A stretch of DNA of 64,000 nucleotides, taken from NCBI RefSeq assembly GCF_030553055.1, contig NZ_CP130713.1, forward strand, positions 4,650,001-4,714,000, in the 5' to 3' direction. The stretch's first letter is position 1, and each line of letters opens with the position of its first letter. Below are positions 1 to 8,770 of the stretch, piece after piece. The notes beneath the pieces were generated by a model, which was not told the DNA's origin, made no database searches, and saw only the letters and a program-made list of their open reading frames with translations. Both the position numbers and the translations under genes were made by a program. The stretch is from Streptomyces sp. XD-27. Its GTDB lineage: Bacteria; Actinomycetota; Actinomycetes; Streptomycetales; Streptomycetaceae.

Positions 1-13
1 GAATGAACCAGCC

Positions 14-1206
14 ATGTCGTACACCGAGGTGCCCGGCGCACGGGTCCCGATCCGCATGTGGGCCGACCCGGCCACGGTCGAGGGCGTGGCCATGCAGCAG
101 CTCCACAACGTCGCCACGCTGCCGTGGATCAAGGGCCTGGCCGTGATGCCCGACGTCCACTACGGGAAGGGCGCCACGGTCGGCTCGGTGATCGCCATGC
201 ACGGCGCGGTCTGCCCGGCGGCGGTCGGCGTCGACATCGGCTGCGGGATGTCGGCCGTCAAGACGTCCCTGACCGCGAACGACCTGCCCGGCGACCTGTC
301 GCGGCTGCGCTCGAAGATCGAGCAGGCCATCCCGGTCGGGCGCGGCATGCACGACGACCCGGTGGACCCGGGCCGGCTGCACGGGTTCCCGACGGCGGGG
401 TGGGACGACTTCTGGGGCGGTTCGGCGGGGTCGCGGAGGCCGTCAGGTTCCGGCAGGAGCGCGCCACGAAGCAGATGGGCTCGCTCGGCTCGGGCAACCA
501 CTTCATCGAGGTCTGCCTCGACGAGACGGGCTCCGTCTGGCTGATGCTGCACTCCGGCTCCCGCAACATCGGCAAGGAGCTGGCCGAGTACCACATCGGC
601 CAGGCGCAGAAGCTGCCGCACAACCAGGGCCTGGTCGACCGCGACCTCGCCGTCTTCGTCTCGGACACCCCGCAGATGGCGGCGTACCGCAACGACCTGT
701 TCTGGGCGCAGGAGTACGCGAAGTACAACCGCGCGATCATGATGGGCCTCTTCCAGGACGTCGTGCGGCGGGAGTTCGCCAAGGCCAAGCCGACGTTCGA
801 CAACGTCATCTCCTGCCACCACAACTACGTGGCAGAGGAGCGCTACGACGGTCTGGACCTGCTGGTGACCCGCAAGGGCGCGATCCGCGCGGGCAGCGGC
901 GACTACGGCATCATCCCGGGCTCGATGGGCACCGGCTCCTACATCGTGCGCGGCCTGGGGAACGCCGACTCGTTCAACTCGGCCTCGCACGGCGCGGGCC
1001 GGAAGATGAGCCGCAACGCCGCGAAGAAGCGCTTCACCACGCGGGACCTGGAGGCCCAGACGCGCGGTGTGGAGTGCCGTAAGGACGCGGGTGTGGTCGA
1101 CGAGATCCCGGGCGCGTACAAGCCGATCGAGAAGGTCATCGACCAGCAGCGGGACCTCGTCGAGGTCGTCGCGAAGCTCAAGCAGGTCGTCTGCGTGAAG
1201 GGCTGA
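14..1206 (+). pseudogene. rtcB: RtcB-type RNA ligase, reading frame broken by one missing base
   Basis: RtcB joins RNA 2',3'-cyclic phosphate or 3'-phosphate ends to 5'-OH ends, using Mn2+ and GTP, in tRNA splicing or RNA repair. The first frame runs from ATG 14 to the DDFWGG segment near 420 and carries the metal-binding VGVDIGCGM. The second frame continues the same protein with GSLGSGNHFIE, HSGSRN, CHHNY, SMGTGSYIVRG and SASHGAGR, whose His is the residue guanylylated in the family. Restoring one G in ggggcggttcgg (about 415-421) gives a continuous 397-residue protein with FWGGFGG, the normal family length. No slippery heptamer is present, so programmed frameshifting is unlikely. It is either a true mutation or a sequencing error. 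All catalytic motifs remain, which suggests a very recent event or an error. Confidence 0.88.
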
Positions 1207-1239
1207 TCCCGCCGGGTCGGCGGGTCGGTGGGTGGTCAG

Positions 1240-1283
1240 GGCCGGGCGGTGTCCCCGTACGGGGGTCGGGGAACCGTCCGGCC
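1240..1283. terminator. Bidirectional hairpin between rtcB and the SDR gene
   Basis: An 11-bp stem (GGCCGGGCGGT with ACCGTCCGGCC, one G-U pair) encloses a second stem CCCC-gtac-GGGG. It sits between two convergent genes and is followed by a T-rich stretch, as expected for a shared terminator. Confidence 0.6.
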
Positions 1284-1332
1284 GTCGGCTTTCCGTCTTT
1301 CCGCCGCTTTCAGGCCGCTTTCCGTCGTGAGG

Positions 1333-2097
1333 TCAGCTCTCGCGGTGGACCTTGTAGTTGGACGCCTGGGCTCGGGGGCGTACGACCAGGAGGTCGACGT
1401 TGACGTGGGAGGGGCGGGTCACCGCCCAGATGATGGTGTCGGCGACGTCCTCGGCCACGAGCGGCTCCGCGACGCCCTGGTAGACCGCGGCCGCCTTCGC
1501 CGCGTCGCCCCGGAAGCGGGTCGACGCGAACTCCTCGGTCTTCACCATGCCCGGCGCGATCTCGATCACCCGGACCGGGGAGCCGCACAGCTCCAGCCGG
1601 AGCGTCTCGGCGATGACGTGGGCGCCGTGCTTGGCGGCGACGTAGCCGCCCCCGCCCTCGTAGGTGGCCAGACCCGCGGTGGAGGACAGGACGAGGACCG
1701 TGCCGTCGCCGGAGGCGGTGAGGGCGGGCAGCAGCGCCTGGGTGACGTTGAGGACGCCCAGGACGTTCACCTCGTACATGGTGCGCCAGTCGGCGGGGTC
1801 GGCGGTCGCGACCGTCTCGGCGCCGAGTGCCCCGCCCGCGTTGTTGATCAGGATGTGCACCGGGCCGTAGCGGATGACGTCGGCCGCGAAGGCGTCGACG
1901 GCGGCGCGGTCGGTGACGTCCAGGGCGTACGCGGACGCCTCGTGCCCGGCGTCGGTCAGCTCCGCGGCAAGCGCCTGGATGCGGTCCTTGCGTCGCGCGG
2001 TGAGGACGACCCGGAAGCCGGCCGCGGCGAGCTGCCGCGCGGTGGCGGCGCCGATGCCGCTGCTCGCACCGGTGATGACGGCGGTACGGGTGGTCAT
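1333..2097 (-). CDS. SDR-family NAD(P)-dependent oxidoreductase
   Basis: A classical short-chain dehydrogenase/reductase of 254 residues. The cofactor-binding glycine motif TGASSGIG lies at residues 9-16, NNAGG at about 85-89, and the catalytic Ser (VLSST, about 138-139), Tyr152 and Lys156 (YVAAK) are all present. The start at 2097 is preceded by GGAGGGCCC at short spacing; longer upstream starts would add a low-complexity Arg/Pro/Ala tail unlike the family. The substrate cannot be read from sequence. The gene stands alone, convergent with rtcB and divergent from the PepSY gene. Family assignment is firm; the physiological role is unknown. Confidence 0.9.
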   Translation of the reverse strand: MTTRTAVITGASSGIGAATARQLAAAGFRVVLTARRKDRIQALAAELTDAGHEASAYALDVTDRAAVDAFAADVIRYGPVHILINNAGGALGAETVATADPADWRTMYEVNVLGVLNVTQALLPALTASGDGTVLVLSSTAGLATYEGGGGYVAAKHGAHVIAETLRLELCGSPVRVIEIAPGMVKTEEFASTRFRGDAAKAAAVYQGVAEPLVAEDVADTIIWAVTRPSHVNVDLLVVRPRAQASNYKVHRES

Positions 2098-2180
2098 GGG
2101 CCCTCCAGCGTGCGACGGGTGGTGCGGCGTTCGAGATCCACACGCAGGATATGACGGCGCGCCCGGGGGCCGGCCGGGAG

Positions 2181-2256
2181 GCTTCCCGCGGCCTGGCGGG
2201 ACCCTTCCGCGGCTTGACGGCACGCTTGCCGCGGCCTGGCGGGACGCTTCCGCTGC
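2181..2256. repeat. Tandem imperfect repeat of about 22 bp, 3.5 copies
   Basis: Units related to CTTCCGCGGCCTGGCGGGAC begin near 2181, 2203, 2224 and 2246. The array fills the 280-bp gap between the divergent SDR and PepSY genes. The rest of that gap holds the PepSY promoter region; no gene was seen. Confidence 0.6.
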
Positions 2257-2335
2257 CGCCGATCGGGGCACTCGGTCGCACAACGCGCGGGGCCGGCATG
2301 CCGACGGGGAAGGGTTCTGCTGGGTCTGATATGAG

Positions 2336-2351
2336 GCGATTTACGTATCGC
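2336..2351. promoter_or_regulatory. Inverted repeat upstream of the PepSY gene
   Basis: GCGAT-N6-ATCGC lies 27 bp before the PepSY start codon. The perfect 5-bp arms in an otherwise repeat-free stretch suggest a protein-binding site or a 5' leader hairpin. The binding protein is unknown. Confidence 0.35.
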
Positions 2352-2377
2352 TCCGCCCACGGCAGAAAGGAAGCCCT

Positions 2378-2986
2378 ATGGCCCCCATGGCCCCCTTGGC
2401 CCAGTCGAACCCTCCGCACGCGTCCTCTTCCCGCCGCGCGCTCCGCCGCTGGAGTGCCGGCTGCGCGAGCGTCGCCGCCGCCGCGGCGGCGCTGGTGGCC
2501 GGCACCCCGGCGACCGCGTACGCCGCCGGATACATCTCGGTCTACACCGCCGCCCATATCGGCGAGCACAAGGTCGGCGGCAAGGCGATCGCGGCGGAGC
2601 TGGAGTACGAGGCGGTCAGGGGCAGGGAGGCCGAAGGGAAGCGCTATGTCTGGGAGGTGGAGGTCCAGCGGCGCGACGGGGTGTGGGAGGCCATCATCGA
2701 TGCCCACAGCGGCGTCGTGCTGAGCGTGGAGAAGGAGAACGAGGACGAGGAGGACGACCGGCTGGGCACCGGGGCCCAGGTCCCGCAAGGCGCTCGGCCG
2801 CAGGCCCCGGCGGGTCAGGTCGCGCAGGGCGGTCGGCTCCAGGCCCCGGCGGGCCAGGTCCCGCAAGGAACCCGGCTCCAAGCCCCCGCGCCGCAGGCTT
2901 CCCTGCCCCAGGCGCCCGTGCTCCGGCCGGCCCTGCCGCAGGTGCCCGTGCTCCGGGCCGCCGTATCCCAGGTTTCCGGTACGTAG
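2378..2986 (+). CDS. Secreted PepSY-domain protein with Pro/Gln-rich tail
   Basis: 202 residues. An N-terminal Ala-rich export signal (about residues 20-52, ending near ATAYA) precedes a single PepSY domain (about 55-115) with the typical pattern VWEVEVQRRDGVWEAIIDAHSG. PepSY domains are thought to bind or inhibit peptidases outside the membrane, or to sense envelope state. After an acidic stretch (ENEDEEDD) the last 75 residues are repeats of QVPQG and QAPAG, encoded by a DNA repeat and probably disordered. The start is chosen by GAAAGGAAG at good spacing. Convergent with ynfA. The specific partner is unknown. Confidence 0.8.
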   Translation: MAPMAPLAQSNPPHASSSRRALRRWSAGCASVAAAAAALVAGTPATAYAAGYISVYTAAHIGEHKVGGKAIAAELEYEAVRGREAEGKRYVWEVEVQRRDGVWEAIIDAHSGVVLSVEKENEDEEDDRLGTGAQVPQGARPQAPAGQVAQGGRLQAPAGQVPQGTRLQAPAPQASLPQAPVLRPALPQVPVLRAAVSQVSGT

Positions 2987-3071
2987 GCGTCTAGCGCGCA
3001 GGCTTCTGCCCTCCGGGATGAGCCGGGGCGGGGGTAGGCCCACCGGCCACGACCTGGTCCCGGCCGCCGCC

Positions 3072-3404
3072 CTAGTCCCGCGGCGCGTACATGATGACGG
3101 CGACCCCCGCCAGGCAGATCAGCGCCCCGGCCACATCGAACCGGTCGGGCCGGTAGCCGTCCGCGACCATGCCCCAGGCCAGCGAACCGGCGACGAACAC
3201 CCCGCCGTACGCGGCCAGGATCCGCCCGAAGTTCGCGTCCGGCTGGAGCGTGGCGACGAATCCGTACGCACCCAGGGCGACGGCCCCGGCGCCGATCCAC
3301 GCCCACCCCCGGTGCTCCCGTACGCCCTGCCAGACGAGCCAGGCGCCACCGATCTCCAACAGTGCGGCGAGGACGAACAGGGCGATGGAGCGGGCGACGA
3401 GCAT
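3072..3404 (-). CDS. YnfA family small membrane protein (UPF0060)
   Basis: 110 residues forming four hydrophobic segments, about 4-24, 33-51, 62-80 and 90-107. The sequence carries hallmarks of the family: [12 protein letters not shown] near the N-terminus, [14 protein letters not shown] in segment 3, and [15 protein letters not shown] before a short polar end. Members belong to the drug/metabolite transporter superfamily and resemble small multidrug resistance proteins; substrate and direction of transport are not established. Length matches the usual 108-112. It lies between the convergent PepSY gene and the divergent cupin gene. Confidence 0.9.
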   Translation of the reverse strand: MLVARSIALFVLAALLEIGGAWLVWQGVREHRGWAWIGAGAVALGAYGFVATLQPDANFGRILAAYGGVFVAGSLAWGMVADGYRPDRFDVAGALICLAGVAVIMYAPRD

Positions 3405-3484
3405 GGAAGGAGGGTACGGCGGCGGGGCTGGGGTGGCCGCACGTCCGGCGCCCCGCGCGGAAGGGACGGAGCGGAAGGACGATC

Positions 3485-4033
3485 ATGCCGCCTCAGCCGA
3501 TGCCGATGCCGTTACCGGAGCCGGAGCCGACGCTGGAGCCGACGCCGACGCTGGAGCCGACGCCCGGCGCGCTCGCCGCGTACTTCGGGCTGGAGCCGCT
3601 GCCTCGGGAGGGCGGGCTCTTCCGACGCATGTGGGCGGGGCCCGAGCGGCTCGACGGGCGGCCCGAGGGTTCGGCGATCGTCATGCTGCTGACCACCGAG
3701 CCGGGGGACTTCTCCGCCCTGCACCGGCTGCCTAGCGACGAGGTCTGGCACTTCTACCTCGGCGATCCGCTGGAACTGCTGCTCCTGGCACCGGACGGCA
3801 CCTCCCGTACGGCCGTGCTGGGCCGGGACGTACTGGGCGGGCAGCATGTGCAGTTCACCGTCCCCGCCCGCACGTGGATGGGCGCGCGGGTCGCCGACGG
3901 CGGGACGTGGTCGTTCTTCGGCTGCACCATGGCGCCGGGCTTCACCTACGACGGCTACGAGCACGGCGACGCGGCGGAACTGGTCGCGCGCTATCCGCGG
4001 GAAGCGGCCCGTATCAAGGAGCTGACCCGCTGA
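3485..4033 (+). CDS. Cupin domain protein (DUF985-like)
   Basis: 182 residues. A low-complexity Pro/Glu/Thr N-terminus (about 1-30, repeats of LEPTP) precedes a single cupin of the DUF985 type: GGLFRRMWAG, SALHRLPSDEVWHFYLGDPLELLLL, and the closing HVQFTVPARTWMGARV plus WSFFGCTMAPGF. The His and Glu of LHRLPSDEVWH are the expected metal ligands. Function in the family is uncharacterised; a sugar or small-molecule enzyme is possible. The start at 3485 has GGAAGG at 7 bases; an upstream in-frame ATG at 3362 lacks a site and overlaps ynfA. Confidence 0.85.
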   Translation: MPPQPMPMPLPEPEPTLEPTPTLEPTPGALAAYFGLEPLPREGGLFRRMWAGPERLDGRPEGSAIVMLLTTEPGDFSALHRLPSDEVWHFYLGDPLELLLLAPDGTSRTAVLGRDVLGGQHVQFTVPARTWMGARVADGGTWSFFGCTMAPGFTYDGYEHGDAAELVARYPREAARIKELTR

Positions 4034-4121
4034 TGCCGGACCGTTCCGCACCCGGGGGTTGGTAGGGGCCTCCCGGGCGCCCCACGGCATGCGGCCGGTC
4101 CGCCCATGCGATGCTGCGTCC

Positions 4122-5174
4122 ATGGCGAGGACCCCCGCTGACGTTCCGTCCGATGAGGCCCCGGCAGTCTCTGCCGAACCGACATCGGACGCGCGCCCCG
4201 CACCGGACGCGTACCCGGCGCTGGCTGCGCACCCCGCACCGGACGCGCACCCGGCACCGGACGCGCACCCCGCACCGAACGGGCACGTCGCCGTGTTCGA
4301 GGCCCATCGCCCGCGCCTGTTCGGGCTCGCGTACCGGCTGCTCGGCAGCGCGAGTGAGGCCGAGGACGCCGTACAGGACACGTACCTGCGGTGGGACGCG
4401 GCCGACCGGGCTGCCATCCGCATCCCCGCCGCCTGGCTGACGAAGGTCGTCACGAACCTCTGCCTCAACCAGCTCACCTCCGCCCGTGTCCGGCGGGAGT
4501 CCTACGTGGGCCCGTGGCTGCCCGAGCCCGTCCTCACCGATCTCGGTTCGGGGCCGCTCGGCCCGCTGGAGACCGCCGAACAGCGCGAATCCGTCTCCAT
4601 GGCGCTGCTCACGCTCATGGAACGGCTCACGCCGAGCGAGCGGGCGGCCTTCGTCCTGCGCGAGGCGTTCGCGTACAGCCATCGGGAGGTCGCCGAGACC
4701 CTGGGTGTCCAGGAGGCGCATGCCCGGCAGTTGCACCGCCGGGCGCGGCAGCACCTCGGCGAGCCGGAGCCGCGACGGCGCTTTCCGGTGGATGGGGCGC
4801 AGCGCACCCGGATCGTCCAGCGGTTCTTCGCCGCGGCGCTCGACGGCGACGTGGCAGGGCTGGAGCGGCTGCTGGCCGAGGACGTGGTGGTCTGGGCCGA
4901 CGGCGCCGGCGAGGTGACGGCGGCGCGGCGGCCGGTCACGGGCCGCGACAAGGTGCTGCGCTACCTGCTCGGCCTGGGGCGGCGGCCGGAGGCGGCCCTC
5001 ATGGTGACCTCGTTCGTCGAGGTCAACGGCGGCCTCGGGATGGCGTTCAGGGTGGGCGAGGGCGGCCCGCTCGTCGCCGTCATGGCGCCGGAGGTCGTGG
5101 AGGCGCAGGTCGTCGCCGTCCACACGATCGTCGCCCCCGGGAAGCTGGCGTTCGCCGCGGCCCAGCTCGCCTGA
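4122..5174 (+). CDS. ECF41-type RNA polymerase sigma factor with SnoaL-like C-terminal domain
   Basis: 350 residues. A repetitive Ala/Pro/His linker (HPAPDA repeats, about 20-52) is followed by sigma region 2 (VFEAHRPRLFGLAYRLLGSASEAEDAVQDTYLRW), region 4 (LTPSERAAFVLREAFAYSHREVAETLGVQ) and a C-terminal SnoaL/NTF2-like domain (FFAAALDGDVAGLERLLAEDVVVWADG). The linker motif YVGPWLPEP before region 4 and the WADGAGEV segment correspond to the WLPEP and DGGG signatures of group ECF41, whose C-terminal domain replaces a separate anti-sigma factor. ECF41 genes usually sit beside an oxidoreductase, epimerase or carboxymuconolactone decarboxylase; here a flavoprotein oxidoreductase follows. The start codon has no clear ribosome site, so it may be leaderless. 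Confidence 0.9.
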   Translation: MARTPADVPSDEAPAVSAEPTSDARPAPDAYPALAAHPAPDAHPAPDAHPAPNGHVAVFEAHRPRLFGLAYRLLGSASEAEDAVQDTYLRWDAADRAAIRIPAAWLTKVVTNLCLNQLTSARVRRESYVGPWLPEPVLTDLGSGPLGPLETAEQRESVSMALLTLMERLTPSERAAFVLREAFAYSHREVAETLGVQEAHARQLHRRARQHLGEPEPRRRFPVDGAQRTRIVQRFFAAALDGDVAGLERLLAEDVVVWADGAGEVTAARRPVTGRDKVLRYLLGLGRRPEAALMVTSFVEVNGGLGMAFRVGEGGPLVAVMAPEVVEAQVVAVHTIVAPGKLAFAAAQLA

Positions 5175-5178
5175 GCCG

Positions 5179-5234
5179 CCGTACGCGATGGGCCGTACGC
5201 GATAGGCCGTACGCCATGGGCCCTACGTCATGGG
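5179..5234. repeat. 14-bp tandem repeat, four copies
   Basis: Four head-to-tail units, CCGTACGCGATGGG, CCGTACGCGATAGG, CCGTACGCCATGGG and CCCTACGTCATGGG, begin four bases after the sigma factor stop codon and lie upstream of the oxidoreductase promoter region. Confidence 0.9.
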
Positions 5235-5284
5235 CAGCGCGCCATGAGCCGCCCGCCCCGTGTGATCCGCTTCACTCGGCCCCT

Positions 5285-5290
5285 TGTCAC
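5285..5290 (+). promoter_or_regulatory. TGTCAC hexamer, possible ECF41 -35 element
   Basis: TGTCAC is the core of the -35 element described for ECF41 promoters and lies 53 bp before the oxidoreductase start. No CGTC -10 element was found at the expected spacing, so the assignment is weak. Confidence 0.25.
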
Positions 5291-5342
5291 GTATCACCCC
5301 GCTGCCCGGTTCAAGCAGGGACCGACTCGAACGGGAGGATCG

Positions 5343-6566
5343 ATGACTCACCACATCCTGGTTCTGGGCGCCGGGTACGCGGGACTGGGCGCGGCCAAGC
5401 GGGCCGCGCGGCTGCTCGCCTCCGCCGACGTGCGCGTCACGCTCGTCAATGCCACGGACCGGTTCGTCGAACGGATCCGGCTCCACCAGCTCGCCGCCGG
5501 GCAGCCGCTGCCGGATCTGCCGCTGGCCGACCTGCTGGCGGGCACCGGCGTCGACCTGGTCGTGGCCACGGTGACCGCCGTCGACCCGGTGGCTCGTACG
5601 GTGCGGATCGAGCGGAGCGACATGCCGCCGTACGACCACCCCGACACCCCGCCGTACGACACCCCGCCGTACGACCTCCCGTACGACACGCTGATCTACG
5701 CCCTGGGCAGCGCGGCCCCCACCACCGCGGTGCCCGGCCTCGCCGCCCACGCCCTGTCCGTGGCCACGTACGAGGACGCGGTCCGGCTGCGCGAGCGGCT
5801 GGCGGCGCCGGGGGCGGCCGCGGGTTCGCTGACCGTGGTCGGCGGCGGCCTGACCGGGGTCGAGACCGCCGCCGAACTGGCCGAGACCCACCGGGGCCTG
5901 CGCGTCCGGCTGGTCACCGACGCCGACCTCGCGCCCGGCGTGTCGGAGCGCGGGCGGCGGCATCTGCGCCGGGGCCTCGACCGGCTGGGCGTCGAGATAC
6001 GGGAGCACGCCCCGGTCTCGACGGTCACCGAACACGGTCTGGTGCTGGCCGACGGGGCGCGGCTGCCCGCGGACACGGTGGTGTGGGCGGCCGGGTTCCA
6101 GGTGCCCCACGTGGCGCGCGAGGCGGGCTTCGCGGTGGACCGGTACGGGCGGATGGCCGTGGACGCCACCCAGCGTTCGACGTCCCACCCGGAGGTCTAC
6201 GCGGTGGGGGACGCGGCGACCGCACCCGCACCCGGGCCCGCGTCGCGCATGTCCTGCCAGGCCGGGCTGCCGATGGGCGTGCAGGTCGCGGACGCGGTGG
6301 CGGCCCGGTTGTCCGGCCGCGACCCCCGGCCGCTGGCGGTGCGCTACGTATCGCAGTGCATCAGCCTGGGGCGCCGCGACGGGCTCGTCCAGTTCGTCCG
6401 CGCCGACGACAGCCCGGTGGGGGCGGTCCTCGCCGGCCGCAAGGCGGCGGCCGTCAAGGAGTTCATCTGCCGGTTCACGGTCAGGGTGATCCGCCGCCCC
6501 AAGCCGAGCGCGCCCCGGGGCCCGCGCCCCAACCAGGCGCGGACACCAGCGGGCGCCGGGCTGTAA
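5343..6566 (+). CDS. FAD/NAD(P)-dependent oxidoreductase, NDH-2-like
   Basis: 407 residues with a two-dinucleotide-binding-domain fold: FAD motif VLGAGYAGLGAAK (about 6-18), NAD(P) motif VVGGGLTGVETAAELA (about 160-175), and the second FAD motif VYAVGDAA (about 285-292). The arrangement resembles type II NADH dehydrogenases and related pyridine-nucleotide-disulfide flavoproteins that lack the redox Cys pair. A PPYD repeat (about residues 97-117) inserted before the LIYALGSAAP segment is encoded by a short DNA repeat. The basic C-terminus (VRVIRRPKPSAPRGPR) could contact the membrane. RBS GGGAGG lies just before the ATG. It follows the ECF41 sigma gene, the classical partner arrangement, so regulation by that sigma factor is plausible. 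Confidence 0.85.
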   Translation: MTHHILVLGAGYAGLGAAKRAARLLASADVRVTLVNATDRFVERIRLHQLAAGQPLPDLPLADLLAGTGVDLVVATVTAVDPVARTVRIERSDMPPYDHPDTPPYDTPPYDLPYDTLIYALGSAAPTTAVPGLAAHALSVATYEDAVRLRERLAAPGAAAGSLTVVGGGLTGVETAAELAETHRGLRVRLVTDADLAPGVSERGRRHLRRGLDRLGVEIREHAPVSTVTEHGLVLADGARLPADTVVWAAGFQVPHVAREAGFAVDRYGRMAVDATQRSTSHPEVYAVGDAATAPAPGPASRMSCQAGLPMGVQVADAVAARLSGRDPRPLAVRYVSQCISLGRRDGLVQFVRADDSPVGAVLAGRKAAAVKEFICRFTVRVIRRPKPSAPRGPRPNQARTPAGAGL

Positions 6567-6683
6567 CCGGGGGCACCCGGTTCCGGGCAGCAGGTGGCGG
6601 ACACGGCCGGGGCGCGTCCAACAGGTGGTGCGGTAGGGGACGTCGGGCAGGTAGGAGTGAGTAGGCCGCTGGCTGACAGGGCC

Positions 6684-6705
6684 GGATCCCGCAAGCGCGG
6701 GATCC
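6684..6705. terminator. Hairpin terminator between convergent genes
   Basis: A perfect 9-bp stem GGATCCCGC / GCGGGATCC with an AAGC tetraloop sits between the oxidoreductase (+) and the next gene on the minus strand. There is no strong T run. Confidence 0.65.
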
Positions 6706-6743
6706 AGCTCGGCGTCTCGGCTCCGAACCCCGAGAACCCCAGG

Positions 6744-7181
6744 TCAGGGCCACACCAGGCAGTACGCCTGATGCCCCGCCTCATGCAGCCGATGCGAGAA
6801 GTCCTGCCACTCGTGCAGCAGTTGGTAGACGGTGAACGCGTCGCGGGGGCCGCCGCGGTCGGGGACCGTGGACCAGATGAAGGCCGCCGCGCCGACCGCT
6901 TCCTCGCCGACGCCGCGCAGCGGGTCGACGACCGTCATCGGCAGCTTGACGACCGCGTAGTCGGGGTGCAGGACGACGAGTTCGAGCGGCGGCACCTTGT
7001 GGAGGGGTATGCCCTCTATGCCGGTGAGGACCATGGCGGCCACCGTCTCCGGCTTGATCTTGGTGAACATGCCGCCCATGCCGAGCTCGTCGCCGCCGAG
7101 CTCTTCCGGGCGCATCGAGATGGGGACCCGTGCCGCGGTGGCCCCGTCGGGCGCGCCGAAGTACTTGTAGGTCACCCCCAT
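6744..7181 (-). CDS. Conserved hypothetical protein upstream of hemL
   Basis: 145 residues from ATG 7181 ([11 protein letters not shown]). No family recognised. The protein is a compact mixture of strands and helices ending in [29 protein letters not shown], with conserved-looking segments [22 protein letters not shown] and [17 protein letters not shown]. No signal peptide or membrane helix. An alternative ATG at 7376, with GGGGGAGG 11 bases upstream, would give 210 residues with a hydrophilic Arg/Gly-rich N-terminus; that stretch has more A/T third bases than the body, so the shorter start is preferred. Divergent from hemL. Confidence 0.65.
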   Translation of the reverse strand: MGVTYKYFGAPDGATAARVPISMRPEELGGDELGMGGMFTKIKPETVAAMVLTGIEGIPLHKVPPLELVVLHPDYAVVKLPMTVVDPLRGVGEEAVGAAAFIWSTVPDRGGPRDAFTVYQLLHEWQDFSHRLHEAGHQAYCLVWP

Positions 7182-7447
7182 GCGGCCGTCCCTGCTTCCC
7201 CTCGTCGCGCTGCCCGCGTCCTCTCGCCGGTGCCGCCCATGGCGTCTGGGGCGACCGGAGTGGGCACCCTCGGGGCCCCGGTCGTCGGTCCCCTCACCCA
7301 GTTCGCCACCGCGATGCATATCTCCACCCGACTGCGTGTCCTCGGATGCGCGGCCCCTGCCGCGCGACCCGATCATCGTGTCTGAGACCTCCCCCGCGTA
7401 CGGACGGTGAAACGCCCGGACGCACGTCCCCGTCAGCCTCTGACACC

Positions 7448-8770
7448 ATGGCTTGCGTGAGCAATCCCTATCCGTACGCAGCACCAGTTTCGCAGACGCT
7501 TTTCGACCGTGCGGCCATCGTGACGCCCGGCGGTGTGAACTCCCCCGTGCGCGCGTTCCGCGCCGTGGGCGGTACGCCCCGGTTCATGGTGTCCGGTGAG
7601 GGTCCGTACCTCACGGATGCCGACGGCAGGGAGTACGTCGACCTCGTGTGTTCGTGGGGGCCGATGATCCTCGGGCACGCGCATCCCGAGGTGATCGCGG
7701 CGGTGCAGGCCGCCGTCTCCCGGGGCACGTCCTTCGGTACGCCGGGGGAGGGCGAGGTCGCGCTCGCCGAGGAGATGGTGGCCCGGATCGAGCCGCTGGA
7801 GCAGGTGCGCCTGGTGTCCTCCGGCACCGAGGCGACGATGTCGGCGATCCGGCTGGCGCGCGGCTTCACCGGCCGCGCCAAGGTGATCAAGTTCGCGGGC
7901 TGCTACCACGGGCACGTGGACGCCCTGCTGGCCGCGGCCGGCTCCGGGGTGGCGACCTTCGGGCTGCCGGACACCCCGGGGGTCACCGGTGCCCAGGCCG
8001 GGGACACCATCGTGCTTCCGTACAACGACCTCGACGCCGTCCATGCCGCCTTCCACGCGCACCCGGGCGAGATCGCCTGCGTGATCACCGAGGCCTCGCC
8101 GGGCAACATGGGTGTCGTCCCGCCGCTGCCCGGGTTCAACCAGGGGCTGAAGGACGCCTGCGCGAAGAACGGCGCCCTCTACATCTCCGACGAGGTCATG
8201 ACCGGGTTCCGGGTCTCCCGGGCCGGGTGGTACGGGATCGACGGCGTCCGCCCCGACCTGATGACCTTCGGCAAGGTCATGGGCGGCGGCTTCCCCGCCG
8301 CGGCCTTCGGCGGCCGGGCCGACGTCATGGCGCAGCTGGCGCCCGTCGGGCCCGTCTACCAGGCGGGCACGCTCTCCGGGAACCCGATCGCCACCGCCGC
8401 CGGGCTGGCCCAGCTGCGGCTGCTCGACGACGCGGCGTACGCGAAGGTCGACGCGGTCTCCACCGAGATCCGCGGGCTGGTGACCGAGGCGCTGTCCAAG
8501 GCGGGCGTGGCGCACCGGCTCCAGGTGGCGGGGAACATGTTCTCCGTCTTCTTCACCGCCGACGAGGTCCGGAACTACGACGACGCGAAGAAGCAGGAGA
8601 GCTTCCGGTTCAACGCGTTCTTCCACTCGATGCTCTCCCAGGGGGTCTACCTCCCGCCGTCCGCGTTCGAGTCGTGGTTCGTCTCCACGACGCACGACGA
8701 GCGGGCCGTGGAGCGCGTCGCGGCCGCCCTGCCGGACGCGGCGCGGGCCGCCGCCGAAGCCAGTGAATGA
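7448..8770 (+). CDS. hemL: Glutamate-1-semialdehyde 2,1-aminomutase
   Basis: Converts glutamate-1-semialdehyde to 5-aminolevulinate, the last step of the C5 route to haem, sirohaem and cobalamin; PLP-dependent, cytosolic. 440 residues. Diagnostic segments: [17 protein letters not shown] near the N-terminus, [37 protein letters not shown] and the PLP-lysine motif [11 protein letters not shown]. Start ATG 7448 or GTG 7457; the latter gives the family-like [12 protein letters not shown]. Neither has a clear ribosome site, consistent with a leaderless mRNA. Its stop overlaps the next gene's ATG (ATGA), indicating translational coupling. Its position just before the cytochrome c maturation genes fits haem supply. 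Confidence 0.97.
   Translation: MACVSNPYPYAAPVSQTLFDRAAIVTPGGVNSPVRAFRAVGGTPRFMVSGEGPYLTDADGREYVDLVCSWGPMILGHAHPEVIAAVQAAVSRGTSFGTPGEGEVALAEEMVARIEPLEQVRLVSSGTEATMSAIRLARGFTGRAKVIKFAGCYHGHVDALLAAAGSGVATFGLPDTPGVTGAQAGDTIVLPYNDLDAVHAAFHAHPGEIACVITEASPGNMGVVPPLPGFNQGLKDACAKNGALYISDEVMTGFRVSRAGWYGIDGVRPDLMTFGKVMGGGFPAAAFGGRADVMAQLAPVGPVYQAGTLSGNPIATAAGLAQLRLLDDAAYAKVDAVSTEIRGLVTEALSKAGVAHRLQVAGNMFSVFFTADEVRNYDDAKKQESFRFNAFFHSMLSQGVYLPPSAFESWFVSTTHDERAVERVAAALPDAARAAAEASE

Noticed and set aside
405..430. Programmed -1 frameshift in rtcB
   Set aside because: No slippery heptamer of the X XXY YYZ type and no downstream structure recognised; a simple missing base explains it better.
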